NCBI GenBank assembly: GCA_902495355.1 | Contig: CABUWV010000015.1 | Coordinates: forward strand, 1-52,456 | Length of the DNA stretch: 52,456 nt | Source of the DNA: an uncultured Collinsella sp. | GTDB lineage: Bacteria; Actinomycetota; Coriobacteriia; Coriobacteriales; Coriobacteriaceae | Reading direction: 5' to 3' | Translations under genes and position numbers: made by a program | Shown here: positions 1 to 8,647 of the stretch, one piece after another | Position numbering within the stretch: position 1 is the stretch's first letter | Layout: each line of letters begins with the position of its first letter | The notes under the pieces: generated by a model | Database searches by the model: none | The model's input: only the letters and a program-made list of their open reading frames with translations | What the model was told of the DNA's origin: nothing

Positions 1-29
1 ATGTCCGAGCGGGCCCCTTCATAGATTTT

Positions 30-68
30 GAAATAAAAGGGCGCCGCGGATGGAGCTCCGCGGCGCCC
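30..68 (-). terminator. Terminator of ndk
   Basis: An 11-bp GC stem (39-49 paired with 58-68, loop 50-57) is followed on the minus strand by TTTTATTT. It lies just downstream of the ndk stop and has the form of an intrinsic terminator. Confidence 0.85.
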
Positions 69-106
69 AAGCCACACGCTAACAGCTTTAAGGAGTCAAA
101 GCTGGT

Positions 107-511
107 TTAGCCAAAGAAGCGCTTGATCTCAATCTCGGCGTTCTCCAAACAGTCGGAGCCGTGGATCACGTTGGCGTTGACATCGACGGCAAAGTCGCCG
201 CGGATGGTACCAGGAGCAGCGTCAAGCGGGTTGGTAGCGCCCATGAGGGTGCGCATCTTAGCAACAGCGGAGAGACCGGAAACGACCATCTTGACGACCG
301 GACCGCTCGTCATAAAGTCGCAGAGACCGCCAAAGAAGGGCTTGTCGGCCAGATGGGCGTAGTGCTCCTCGACGGTAGCGCGCTCGAGCGTGGTCATCTC
401 CATGCGCTCGATGACAAGACCGCTGCGCTCAATGCGAGCAACAATCTCGCCGATTTTGCGATCGCGCACGGCGTCGGGCTTAATCATGATGAAGGTCTTC
501 TCGATAGCCAT
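107..511 (-). CDS. ndk: Nucleoside diphosphate kinase
   Basis: This enzyme transfers the gamma-phosphate of ATP to other nucleoside diphosphates through a phosphohistidine, balancing the cytoplasmic NTP and dNTP pools. The 134-residue length is typical of the family. The N-terminus has the usual IKPDAV strand, and the active-site block NVIHGSDCLENAEIEI near residues 112-127 carries the catalytic His. The ATG at 511 is preceded by GAAAGGCTACTTTT. The gene stands alone, with a promoter candidate at 576-604 and a terminator at 30-68, so it is probably monocistronic. No anomalies are seen and the identification is secure. Confidence 0.97.
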   Translation of the reverse strand: MAIEKTFIMIKPDAVRDRKIGEIVARIERSGLVIERMEMTTLERATVEEHYAHLADKPFFGGLCDFMTSGPVVKMVVSGLSAVAKMRTLMGATNPLDAAPGTIRGDFAVDVNANVIHGSDCLENAEIEIKRFFG

Positions 512-575
512 AAAAGTAGCCTTTCAAGTAGGTTCGCGCGTGCCCAAGTCCCATTCCGGCACCCGCCTGGACTGC

Positions 576-604
576 ATCGTAACAGAGTTTTAGCTGCAGT
601 TAAA
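576..604 (-). promoter_or_regulatory. Promoter candidate for ndk
   Basis: On the minus strand TTTAAC (599-604) and TACGAT (576-581) are separated by exactly 17 nt, about 65 bp upstream of the ndk ATG. This is a reasonable sigma-70-type match, assigned by eye only. Confidence 0.5.
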
Positions 605-689
605 CAAAAAGCTGTTTATTGAAACGTTGCAATTTATTAAAGCGCTCCATATGTGTCACTTCTGTTTCGAAGCCCGATTAGAGTACCAT

Positions 690-730
690 CCGACCGCCCA
701 TCAACCGCATCGAACAGAGCAGGCGGTCGG
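690..730. repeat. Isolated 9-bp hairpin between argH and ndk
   Basis: CCGACCGCC (690-698) pairs with GGCGGTCGG (722-730) across a 23-nt loop. It has no T-tract, so it is not a typical terminator. Apart from this hairpin, the ndk promoter and the argH terminator, I see nothing in the 385-bp gap 512-896. Confidence 0.5.
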
Positions 731-810
731 TTGCCGCCCGCGAACGTAACCCCTTCACAACCTGCCCAAAGGTCCTACAGAAGTTCTCGACAAGCCCCTC
801 CCCCATAGCA

Positions 811-845
811 ACAAAATACGGGCGCCCACATCAGCAGGCGCCCGT
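811..845 (-). terminator. Terminator of argH
   Basis: ACGGGCGCC (818-826) pairs with GGCGCCCGT (837-845). On the minus strand the stem runs into ATTTTGTT, 52 bp after the argH stop codon. Confidence 0.85.
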
Positions 846-896
846 AAAGTGAAAACGATTTATCAATACATGGCCAAAACGGCTTCAGCCAAATCC

Positions 897-2327
897 CTAC
901 TTTACCCCGTGGCCCATCTCGACGACCTTAGTCAGTGACCCAAACACACCCTCGTCAGCCACGAGCTGTGCCTCGGCGCGATCAAGCTGCACGGCAACGG
1001 CGGCAGGGGCGGTGCCGCCCTCGGTCGTGCGCGCGGCGACAATCGACGGGATGTCGAGCGCCTCGGTAATATCGCGTTCAAAGAGCGGGCTTGCCTCCTG
1101 GAACACCTCAAACGGCAGGTCCTCAAGATTGCAGCCACGCTTCTCACACATCAGGACCAGATGGCCCACCACGGCATGTGCCTCGCGGAACGGCAGACCA
1201 CGCTTAGCCAGGTAATCGGCAACATCGGTGGCGGCAAGGTGCCCCACGCCGCACTCGCGCGCCATGGCATCCTCGTTGACGGTCCAAGTCGAAATCATAC
1301 CGGCCATAACCGACAGACACTGCATGAGCGTATGGGCGGTATCGAGCGCGCTCTCCTTGTCCTCCTGCAAGTCCTTGTTATAAGCAAGCGGCAAGCCCTT
1401 CATGGTTACCAGCAGCTGCACCAGGTTGCCGTACACGCGACCGCTCTTGCCGCGGATAAGCTCGGCAAAGTCGGGGTTCTTCTTCTGCGGCATGATAGAC
1501 GAGCCGGTGGAGTAGGAGTCTGAAAGCGTGATAAAGCCAAATTCGGAGCTCGACCACAGCACGATCTCCTCGGAAAGACGCGACAGGTGCATCGCCATGA
1601 CGGATCCGGCGTAATGCAGATCGAGCAGGAAATCACGGTCGGAAACCGCATCGAGCGAGTTGGGAATCACGCCCGCAAAGCCAAGTTCGGCAGCCGTCAT
1701 CTGACGATCGAGCGGATAGCTCGTACCGGCAAGCGCGGCAGCACCCAGCGGGCAGCTGTCGGCGGCATCAAAGGCGGCCTTCAGGCGCGTAAAGTCGCGC
1801 GCGAACATCCAGGAATACGCCAGCAGATGATGCGACAGAAGCACGGGCTGAGCGTGCTGCATATGCGTGTAGCCCGGCAAAATCACCTTGTCGTACTTCT
1901 TAGCCGCATCCACCAGCACATGGCGCAGCTCTAGATTGGCCTCCATGAGCTCCTTGGCCAGCGCCTTGACGCCCAGGCGCGTGTCGGTCGCCACCTGGTC
2001 GTTGCGCGAACGTCCGGTATGCAAGCGCTTGCCAGCCTCGCCGATGCGACGCGTCAGCTCGCTCTCGATGGACATATGAATGTCCTCATCGTTGATATCG
2101 AAGGTGAAGTTGCCGGCATCGATATCCTGTTCGATTCCGGTCAGGCCATTGGCAATCGCCTGCTCGTCCTCGGCGCTGATGATGCCCTTGGCCGCCAGCA
2201 TTTTGGCATGCGCCTTAGAGCCGGCGATATCCTGTTTATAGAGATGTTTGTCGACCGGCAGCGACGCGCCAAACTCCTGCGTGACCTCGGCCACGCCTGC
2301 CTCAAAACGACCACCCCAAAGAGCCAT
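897..2327 (-). CDS. argH: Argininosuccinate lyase
   Basis: This enzyme splits argininosuccinate into arginine and fumarate, the last step of arginine biosynthesis. The 476-residue product begins MALWGGRFEAG, the normal family start. It contains THMQHAQPV, which carries a catalytic His, and the fumarase/ASL-superfamily signature SSIMPQKKNPD. An in-frame extension to 2402 exists, but the ATG at 2327 has AAAGGGGACG just upstream and matches the family N-terminus. The ribosome-binding stretch GGGGACGGTTCC resembles the GGGGACAGG tag found in hairpins elsewhere in the window. The gene lies downstream of argG and a small unannotated gene, all on the same strand. Confidence 0.97.
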   Translation of the reverse strand: MALWGGRFEAGVAEVTQEFGASLPVDKHLYKQDIAGSKAHAKMLAAKGIISAEDEQAIANGLTGIEQDIDAGNFTFDINDEDIHMSIESELTRRIGEAGKRLHTGRSRNDQVATDTRLGVKALAKELMEANLELRHVLVDAAKKYDKVILPGYTHMQHAQPVLLSHHLLAYSWMFARDFTRLKAAFDAADSCPLGAAALAGTSYPLDRQMTAAELGFAGVIPNSLDAVSDRDFLLDLHYAGSVMAMHLSRLSEEIVLWSSSEFGFITLSDSYSTGSSIMPQKKNPDFAELIRGKSGRVYGNLVQLLVTMKGLPLAYNKDLQEDKESALDTAHTLMQCLSVMAGMISTWTVNEDAMARECGVGHLAATDVADYLAKRGLPFREAHAVVGHLVLMCEKRGCNLEDLPFEVFQEASPLFERDITEALDIPSIVAARTTEGGTAPAAVAVQLDRAEAQLVADEGVFGSLTKVVEMGHGVK

Positions 2328-2445
2328 GGAACCGTCCCCTTTCTCCAAATACCAATACAAGCGCCCAAAGCAATACGCCATATCGCTAACGCGATTTTTC
2401 AACCGCTAGTTTTACACATTCCCCACCGTGTGCGGAGCCATGTAG

Positions 2446-2616
2446 CTAATTTGCAAAGAAGTGACGCGCCATGCACTTGGCGCCCAACGTCTCCCTCCGG
2501 ATGTTGCCCTGCGAACCATCGATCCAGGCCTTCAGGCTCATAGGAACGTCCTCGACCTTTGCAGCATCGAACTCGGGCGCGAGGGCAAGTAGAGCATGCG
2601 CGATAGCATTGAACAT
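2446..2616 (-). CDS. Unrecognised 56-residue protein between argG and argH
   Basis: I do not recognise this product. The frame runs from ATG at 2616 to TAG at 2446. GAGGAG precedes the ATG at about 8 nt spacing. Codons look like genuine coding sequence, with mostly G or C in third positions. The protein starts MFNAIAHALLALAPEF, is mildly acidic in its first half and ends in a basic, Cys-containing stretch (GAKCMARHFFAN). It lies after the argG terminator and before argH, so it may be part of an arginine operon expressed by read-through. A function in arginine metabolism would be guesswork. Confidence 0.5.
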   Translation of the reverse strand: MFNAIAHALLALAPEFDAAKVEDVPMSLKAWIDGSQGNIRRETLGAKCMARHFFAN

Positions 2617-2659
2617 AATGGATACTCCTCATATATATAGGCGCAGAGCCGCCAAATTG

Positions 2660-2696
2660 ATAGAAGGAGCCCCGCCGGACAACCCCGGCGGGGCTC
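2660..2696 (-). terminator. Terminator or attenuator after argG
   Basis: GAGCCCCGCCGG (2667-2678) pairs with CCGGCGGGGCTC (2685-2696), a perfect 12-bp stem with a 6-nt loop. The minus strand continues CTTCTATC, a weak T-tract. It lies between argG and the 56-codon gene, so termination may be partial. Confidence 0.75.
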
Positions 2697-2849
2697 GGAC
2701 TCAGCCGCAGACGCGGCATCATATATGCGGGCGGAACGTAGGGGCCACCGATGTTAAGAAGTGTCAGCAAGCATAACGAAAGGTAGGGACCCCGTGCGCC
2801 CGTTATGTATCACGCGGATGGGCCGCGCGGATACCAAGGGAAGGAGGCG

Positions 2850-4076
2850 CTAGGCCTGGGCGGCAGCAGAGCTGGGGCCCTGGACCTTTGCCCACGTCTT
2901 GAGCGACAGCGTATCGATCTCGATAAAGCCGGCGCTGGCCTTCTCGTCAAACGTGGTGTCGCGGTCGTAGGTAGCCAGACCGTAGTCGTAGAGGCTGAAG
3001 GGGCTCTTGCGGCCGACGACATGGCAGTTGCCCTTAAAGAACTTCAGACGGACAGTGCCGGTCACGAACTTCTGGGTATCGGCCATAAAGGCATCGAGCG
3101 CGTTTTTGAGCGGGCTGTACCACTGGCCGTTGTACACGGCGGTGGCCCAATCCTGCTCGAGCTTGATCTTGGTCTTGAGCAGGTCGCCCTCGACGCAGAT
3201 GTCCTCGAGCGCCTTGTGAGCGGTGATGAGCGTCAGGGCGCCGGGAACCTCGTAGCACTCGCGGCTCTTAAGGCCCACCAGGCGATCCTCGACCAGATCG
3301 AGACGGCCAAAGCCATTGTCGCCGGAGATCTTGTTGAGGGCGATAACGATCTCGGAGAGCTTCATCTTCTTGCCGTCGACGGCGACGGGCTTGCCGGCCT
3401 CAAACTCAATCTCGGTGTAGGTCGGGGTGTCCGGCGTGTCCTCGGGGTTCTTGGTCATAACCCAAGCGTCGTCGAGCGGCTCGTTCCAGGGATCCTCCAG
3501 GTGACCGCACTCAATGGCACGACCCCACAGGTTGTCGTCGATGGAGTAGGGGTTGTCGTTGGCACCCTCGGGAACCGGCACGTTGTGGGCGTGGGCATAG
3601 GCGACCTCGTCGGGACGGCACTTCAGGTCCCACTCGCGAACCGGGGCGATAACCTTGAGCTCGGGGTCGAGGGCCTTGACGGCGGCCTCAAAACGGACCT
3701 GGTCGTTACCTTTGCCAGTGCAGCCGTGGGCGACGTAGGTCGCGCCAAACTCGTGGGCGACCTCAACAAGCTTCTTGGCAAGCAGCGGGCGAGACAGGGC
3801 GGAGAGCAGCGGATACTTATTCTCGTACATGGAGTTTGCGGCGATGGCTTTGGTCAGGAACTCATCGGAGAACTCGTCGCGCAGGTCGAGCACCTGGCAA
3901 TCGAGAACGCCCAGGTCGAGCGCCTTCTGCTTCTTGGCATCCAGTCCGGTCTCTTCCTGGCCCACGTTGCCGCAGACGCAAACGACATCGAGATTCTTCT
4001 CGTCCTGGAGCCACTTGACACATACGGATGTATCAAGACCACCGGAATATGCGAGAACGACTTTTTCCTTGCTCAT
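2850..4076 (-). CDS. argG: Argininosuccinate synthase
   Basis: This enzyme ligates citrulline and aspartate with ATP to form argininosuccinate. The 408-residue protein begins MSKEKVVLAYSGGLDTSV, which holds the SGGLDTS ATP-pyrophosphatase P-loop. Further family blocks are GCTGKGNDQVRFE near residue 120 and EFEAGKPVAVDGK. The ATG at 4076 is preceded by GAAAGGAAACAGCC. A longer in-frame start at 4127 would add a non-homologous leader and is rejected. The two biosynthetic genes argG and argH are adjacent. The missing citrulline source could be the ornithine carbamoyltransferase at 51.2-52.2 kb, which is an inference. Confidence 0.97.
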   Translation of the reverse strand: MSKEKVVLAYSGGLDTSVCVKWLQDEKNLDVVCVCGNVGQEETGLDAKKQKALDLGVLDCQVLDLRDEFSDEFLTKAIAANSMYENKYPLLSALSRPLLAKKLVEVAHEFGATYVAHGCTGKGNDQVRFEAAVKALDPELKVIAPVREWDLKCRPDEVAYAHAHNVPVPEGANDNPYSIDDNLWGRAIECGHLEDPWNEPLDDAWVMTKNPEDTPDTPTYTEIEFEAGKPVAVDGKKMKLSEIVIALNKISGDNGFGRLDLVEDRLVGLKSRECYEVPGALTLITAHKALEDICVEGDLLKTKIKLEQDWATAVYNGQWYSPLKNALDAFMADTQKFVTGTVRLKFFKGNCHVVGRKSPFSLYDYGLATYDRDTTFDEKASAGFIEIDTLSLKTWAKVQGPSSAAAQA

Positions 4077-4630
4077 GGCTGTTTCCTTTCGCCCTTGGTA
4101 GCTAGTTAGAACATCGGTCAGTTGCAAGTCATTTCAAGGTCATATACCGTGCAATATCAGGTTAAATAGCAAAAATCAGCACATACATGCCCTAGAAACA
4201 TGCAGCAATGTCGTGCTAAAACCCAACGACCTCAAAATGACTCTGTTGAGGCAATTCGCCCCATGCGGACAGAGACGATTGTTATCGTCGTCGGGAAATT
4301 GCGCGCTGGCGTCGGATGGCATTGTCTGCAGTGGTGATGATCTTTACGAACTGCATCTGCCTCTCCTTTCACGTATCGCCGGGCGCAATTCAAATATCGT
4401 AAACGGTACCTTTTACTCGGTAAGCGGTTGTTTTTCCGTCTCCGTTTTCGATGGTCGCTATATTACGCTAAAGTGCCCGCAGCACAAGCGACAAATTCAA
4501 ATTTCTGAAAAGTTTTTTCATTACTTTGTGAAGCGTGGTGCAAATACGCACCATTCCTGCGAAAATACGCTCGACTACTAGTTGATGGTTATAACGTCTG
4601 AAACAATCTCGAAACGAAAGGCGCATTTTT
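4077..4630. other. AT-richer divergent intergenic region
   Basis: This 554-bp gap lies between the divergent argG and HAD genes and is clearly less GC-rich than its surroundings. It must hold both promoters. It contains GGTGCAAATACGCACC (about 4543-4558), a short inverted repeat. A frame open from GTG 4213 to TAG 4581 (122 codons) has no ribosome-binding site, atypical codon choice and no recognisable motif, so I do not call it a gene. I could not place a convincing arginine operator. Confidence 0.4.
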
Positions 4631-5458
4631 ATGCAAACTTACGAATCGGACGCCAACATCGGCAACATTAAGATTCTCGCCGTCGATATGGACAAGACGC
4701 TGCTGACCGACGAGCGTGTGCTGCCCCAGGGTCTTGATGAGCGCCTGGACAAGCTCGCCGACGCCGGCATCGTATTCTGCCCCGCCAGCGGACGTCCCGC
4801 CCCCAAGCTCGAGGAGACGTTCGAGGGCATCAAAAACCGCCTTGCTTTTTGTCCCGACAACGGAGCGTGCGTGATCTATCGCGGCAGCTATATCTATAAG
4901 AGCAATATTGACGTGGAGCTGTATCAGCAGGTCTTGAGCCGTGCCTCGGAGGATCCTCGCGCTGTCCCCGTCCTGTGCTGCTTCGACGAGTTCTACGTGC
5001 TTGCCCGCGACCATCAATACCACGACGAGATCAGCGTCTACTACAACACAATCAACTACGTCGACAGCTTTGAGGGCATTGATTTCGAGTCCAACAAGAT
5101 TTCGGTCTTCTTCCCCGGCTACGACGCCGAGCCCGCTTTCCGCGAGACCTATAGCCCCGAGTTCTCGGACAAGCTCTACGTCACCAACGCCGGGCGCGAG
5201 TGGATCGACTTTATGAACCTGGGCGTCGACAAGGGCGCCGGCGTCGCGCACCTGTGCGAACACCTGGGCATCGATATCGCCGACGCCGCCGCCGTGGGCG
5301 ACACCTACAACGACATCCCCATGCTGGAGCGCGTCGGTCACAGCTTTATCGTGGACAATGCCGAGGAGCACATGAACGCGCACGCCAAGTGGCGCATTCC
5401 GAGCAACAACGACGGGGGCGTACTGACGCTCATCGACGCCATCCTGGCGGCTCGGTAA
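4631..5458 (+). CDS. Cof-type HAD-superfamily phosphatase
   Basis: This is a cytoplasmic haloacid-dehalogenase phosphatase of the Cof/YidA type, whose members typically act on sugar phosphates, flavin nucleotides or other small phosphoesters. The substrate cannot be read from sequence. Motif I is AVDMDKTLLTDE (nucleophile and general-acid Asp pair, residues about 18-29) and motif IV is GDTYNDIPML near residue 218. The intervening C2-type cap is of normal size, and 275 residues is normal for the family. The ATG at 4631 is preceded by GAAACGAAAGG. The gene is followed immediately by a large palindromic element (5471-5599). Confidence 0.9.
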   Translation: MQTYESDANIGNIKILAVDMDKTLLTDERVLPQGLDERLDKLADAGIVFCPASGRPAPKLEETFEGIKNRLAFCPDNGACVIYRGSYIYKSNIDVELYQQVLSRASEDPRAVPVLCCFDEFYVLARDHQYHDEISVYYNTINYVDSFEGIDFESNKISVFFPGYDAEPAFRETYSPEFSDKLYVTNAGREWIDFMNLGVDKGAGVAHLCEHLGIDIADAAAVGDTYNDIPMLERVGHSFIVDNAEEHMNAHAKWRIPSNNDGGVLTLIDAILAAR

Positions 5459-5470
5459 CGTGGCTCGTCG

Positions 5471-5599
5471 GGCCTGGCCGGGCGGCGCGGATTAGTTTTT
5501 CGTTCGGTCAGGTCCTGGGCTCGCTCGGAAAGCACATTAAGTGCTTTCCGGCTCGTGCGGAATCTACGAAAAACTAATTCGCGCCGCCCGACCAGGTCC
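5471..5599. repeat. Nested 129-bp palindromic element
   Basis: The outer arms at about 5471-5502 and 5567-5599 are near-perfect inverted copies; each contains GGGCGGCGCG and ATTAGTTTTTCG in the corresponding orientation. Inside the loop a perfect hairpin, CGGAAAGCAC (5526-5535) against GTGCTTTCCG (5541-5550), forms a second level. It starts 12 bp after the HAD stop codon. No T-tract follows, so it is not a standard terminator. It looks like a mobile or dispersed intergenic repeat. Confidence 0.8.
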
Positions 5600-5666
5600 T
5601 AGGTTTACTTGCTTGCCGCCTAGATGGTGTCTTGAGTGTCTAGATACTTGGCTGATTTTTTGGAAT

Positions 5667-5700
5667 GAAGGGGGCTCCTTGTTGGCAAGGAGCCCCCTTC
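5667..5700. terminator. Bidirectional terminator between the HAD gene and polA
   Basis: GAAGGGGGCTCCTT (5667-5680) pairs with AAGGAGCCCCCTTC (5687-5700), a 14-bp perfect stem with a 6-nt loop. It lies between two convergent genes. The plus strand continues TGGTTTGGTT and the minus strand ATTCCAAAAAA, so the T-tracts are imperfect. Confidence 0.75.
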
Positions 5701-5733
5701 TGGTTTGGTTACTTTGGAACTGTGGGCGCTTCC

Positions 5734-8481
5734 CTATTTGGCGTCGGCCCAGGTTATGCCGGTGCTGGCTTCGGCGATCAACGGTACTCGGAGGTCTACT
5801 ACGTGCTCCATGACGTCGCGGACCATGGTGGTTAGGCGCTCGACTTCGTCGATGGGGCACTCAAAGTCCAGTTCGTCGTGCACTTGCAGGATCATGTGGG
5901 CGGCAAAGCCCTCTTCTTCCAGGCGGCGGCTTACGCGGGCCATGGCGATCTTGATGATGTCGGCGGCGGTGCCCTGCATGGGATGGTTCATGGCCGTGCG
6001 CTCGCCAAAGCCGCGGAGTTGCGGATTTTTGGCCTTGAGCTCCGGAATATGACGACGGCGGCCGTACATGGTCTCGGCGTAGCCCGTCTGCTTGGCGCGC
6101 GCCACCACGTTGTCGAGGAACGTGCGCACGCCCGGGTAGGCCTCGTAGTAGCGGTCGATCATGTCGCGCGCCTCGGCCATCGAGATATGCAGCGACTGCG
6201 ACAGGCCGTAGGCCTGCTGACCATACACGATGCCAAAGTTCACGGCCTTGGCGCGACTGCGCAGGTCGGGCGTTACCTCGGACACCGGCACGCCGAACAC
6301 GCGCGCCGCCGTCTCGGCATGGAAGTCCTCGCCCTCGTTAAAGGCGCGCACCAAGTGCTCGTCACCCGAGAGATGCGCCAGCAGACGCAGCTCGATCTGC
6401 GAGTAGTCCACCGCCAAAAAGACGCTTCCCTCGCCTGCCGAAAACGCCGTCTTAACGGTACGACCCAGCTCCGAGCGCGTCGGGATGTTCTGCAGGTTCG
6501 GGTCGCTCGAGGACAGACGCCCCGTTGCCGTGATGGTCTGGTTGTACGTAGTGTGTACGCGACCGTCACCACGGCGTAGCGGGCCCAGGGTGTCCAGATA
6601 GGTGGACTTGATTTTGGACTTTTCACGCCAATCCAAGATCAGACGCACGATTTCGTGGTCGCGGGCAAGGTCGCTCAACACCTTGGCGTTGGTCGAATAG
6701 TAGCCGCGCTTAGTCTTCTTGAGGCCCTTGGTCGGAAGCCCCATCACATCAAAGAGCACATGCGACAGCTGCATGGGACTGCCAATATTAAAGGTCTCAT
6801 CACCGGCAAGGTCGCGAATGCTTCGCTCGACCTCGGTGATCTGGGTCGCCAGGCCCTCGGACAGACTGCGCAGGCGATCGGGGTCCACGAGCATGCCCGC
6901 GCGCTCCATCTTGGCAAGCACCGGCACGAGCGGCATCTCGATGCCATCGAACACGTTGGCGGCGTTCTCGCGGGCCATGCGGTCGCGCAGCGGTGCGACC
7001 AGCGCCAGCGTCAAGGCCGCCGTGCGAGCGGCGGGCGCCGGAGCGTCCTCACCGGCACCCCCTGCACCGCGCGCCGCAGGCAGCGCCATCTGCAGATACG
7101 TATCGGCCAGATATGCCTCATCGAACTCGGAGCGATCGGAATCCAGCAGATAGGCAGCGACAACGGTATCGAAGATACGCGTGGAATCGGCAGCGAGCGG
7201 ATCCATGAGCTCGGGCTCAGAAGAATCGATGGGCGAAAGCTCGTGCAGCAGCGCCTTCGTATCCGGGCTCGCCACGCGGCCCTCCATAAACAGACGCGCG
7301 AGCACGCCGGCAATCACGCCGTGGACGAAGTTGAAGCCCTCAACCTCAGCCGCCGCACAGCTGTCGCCCTCCTCGAGCGCGAACAGGCCCTTGGACGTCG
7401 CCAGCCACAGCGTGCGCGTCAGTCCAAAGAGCGCGCCCTCTTCCTTGTCGTCGTCCACCACGGCGGCGACCCACTCGCCGGCATCAATCGCGCGGGAGAC
7501 CTCAGCCGCAACGGCACCAAGCGCGTCAGCATCGCCGGCGGCTGAGCGAACCATAGCAGGTATCTCAAACACACTGGAGGCAGCAGCCCCGCCCTCGCCG
7601 CCGATCAGCGCCAAGAAACGGTTCTGCATGGCGGTGATACCAAGCGTACCCAGCGCCGCGGAAACCTCGTCGGCAGAAAACGCCGGGAAGGACGTCGCCT
7701 CAAAGTCGAGCTCGACGGGCGCATCGGTGCGAATTGTCGCAACCTTGCGGCTCAGTAGTGCGTCATCGATGTGTGCACGCAGGTTCTCGCCCATCTTGCC
7801 CTTGACCTCGTCGGCATGCGCGATGACTTCGTCCAGGCTACCGTACTTCGCAATGAGCGCACTCGCCTTTTTGGGACCGATGCCCGGTACACCGGGGATG
7901 TTGTCGGACGTATCGCCCTTTAGACCGTAAAAATCGGGCACGAGCGCCGGCGTAATGCCGTGATACAGGTCGTCCACGCTCTCGGGCGTCATGATCGCCA
8001 CGTCAGACAGGCCCTTGCGGGTCGAGACCACGTTGACGTGCTCGGTCACGAGTTGATACATGTCGCGGTCGCCGGTCACCAGTAGCATGTCGCAGCCGGC
8101 CTGCTCGCCCAGGCGCGCCATGGTTCCCAGGATATCGTCGCCTTCCCAGCCCTCGGACTGCAGAATCGGCACGTTGAGCGCGGTGAGCAGCTCCTTAATC
8201 ATAGGGAACTGCGCATGCAGATCGGGGTCCATGGGCGGGCGTTGCGCCTTATACTGCGGCAGCATCTCCATGCGCACGCGCGGCTTACCCTTGTCAAACG
8301 CCACGACCACACCGTCGGGGTTAAAGGCATCAATCATCTTAAGAAACATGTTCAGAAAGCCAAAGATCGCGTTGGTGGGGCGACCGTCCGGCGCGTTCAT
8401 GGTCGGCGGCACGGCGTGAAAGGCGCGGTGCATGAGCGAGTTGCCGTCGATAACGGCAAAAGTGCGGCGCTTGTCAGACAT
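5734..8481 (-). CDS. polA: DNA polymerase I
   Basis: This is the repair and Okazaki-fragment polymerase, 915 residues. The N-terminal 5'-3' exonuclease spans about residues 1-290, with DGNSLMHRAF, the VTGDRDMYQLV block and a GLKGDTSDNIPGVPGIG helix-hairpin-helix. The C-terminal polymerase has motif A DYSQIEL (Asp 692), the O-helix RAKAVNFGIVYG (Lys 745) and motif C QVHDEL (Asp 869). The middle region (about 300-560) lacks the acidic DxE pair of an active 3'-5' exonuclease, as is common in Actinobacteria, so proofreading is probably absent. The ATG at 8481 has GAGGTATTTAAT upstream, and the upstream in-frame Met at 8520 lacks a ribosome-binding site. Confidence 0.96.
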   Translation of the reverse strand: MSDKRRTFAVIDGNSLMHRAFHAVPPTMNAPDGRPTNAIFGFLNMFLKMIDAFNPDGVVVAFDKGKPRVRMEMLPQYKAQRPPMDPDLHAQFPMIKELLTALNVPILQSEGWEGDDILGTMARLGEQAGCDMLLVTGDRDMYQLVTEHVNVVSTRKGLSDVAIMTPESVDDLYHGITPALVPDFYGLKGDTSDNIPGVPGIGPKKASALIAKYGSLDEVIAHADEVKGKMGENLRAHIDDALLSRKVATIRTDAPVELDFEATSFPAFSADEVSAALGTLGITAMQNRFLALIGGEGGAAASSVFEIPAMVRSAAGDADALGAVAAEVSRAIDAGEWVAAVVDDDKEEGALFGLTRTLWLATSKGLFALEEGDSCAAAEVEGFNFVHGVIAGVLARLFMEGRVASPDTKALLHELSPIDSSEPELMDPLAADSTRIFDTVVAAYLLDSDRSEFDEAYLADTYLQMALPAARGAGGAGEDAPAPAARTAALTLALVAPLRDRMARENAANVFDGIEMPLVPVLAKMERAGMLVDPDRLRSLSEGLATQITEVERSIRDLAGDETFNIGSPMQLSHVLFDVMGLPTKGLKKTKRGYYSTNAKVLSDLARDHEIVRLILDWREKSKIKSTYLDTLGPLRRGDGRVHTTYNQTITATGRLSSSDPNLQNIPTRSELGRTVKTAFSAGEGSVFLAVDYSQIELRLLAHLSGDEHLVRAFNEGEDFHAETAARVFGVPVSEVTPDLRSRAKAVNFGIVYGQQAYGLSQSLHISMAEARDMIDRYYEAYPGVRTFLDNVVARAKQTGYAETMYGRRRHIPELKAKNPQLRGFGERTAMNHPMQGTAADIIKIAMARVSRRLEEEGFAAHMILQVHDELDFECPIDEVERLTTMVRDVMEHVVDLRVPLIAEASTGITWADAK

Positions 8482-8647
8482 ATTAAATACCTCGCTTTGG
8501 GCTGGGCACGGTTTGCTCACTCCAGTTTACACGCTCCCCGCCCCGCGGCCACCTCACATCAAGCTCCCCCGCCACCGTGAGCCCGCGCGTGATACGATGG
8601 CTCACGGTACATCAACCAGCACGATCGATCCGAAAGGAGCCTGCGTC

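Noticed and set aside
1..24. ATG TCC GAG ... TAG at the very start, possibly the end of a plus-strand gene
   Set aside because: Seven codons at the window edge are too few to support a gene.
4213..4581. 122-codon plus-strand frame starting at GTG
   Set aside because: There is no ribosome-binding site, no recognisable motif, unusual codon choice and no neighbour link. It is kept only as part of the intergenic region description.
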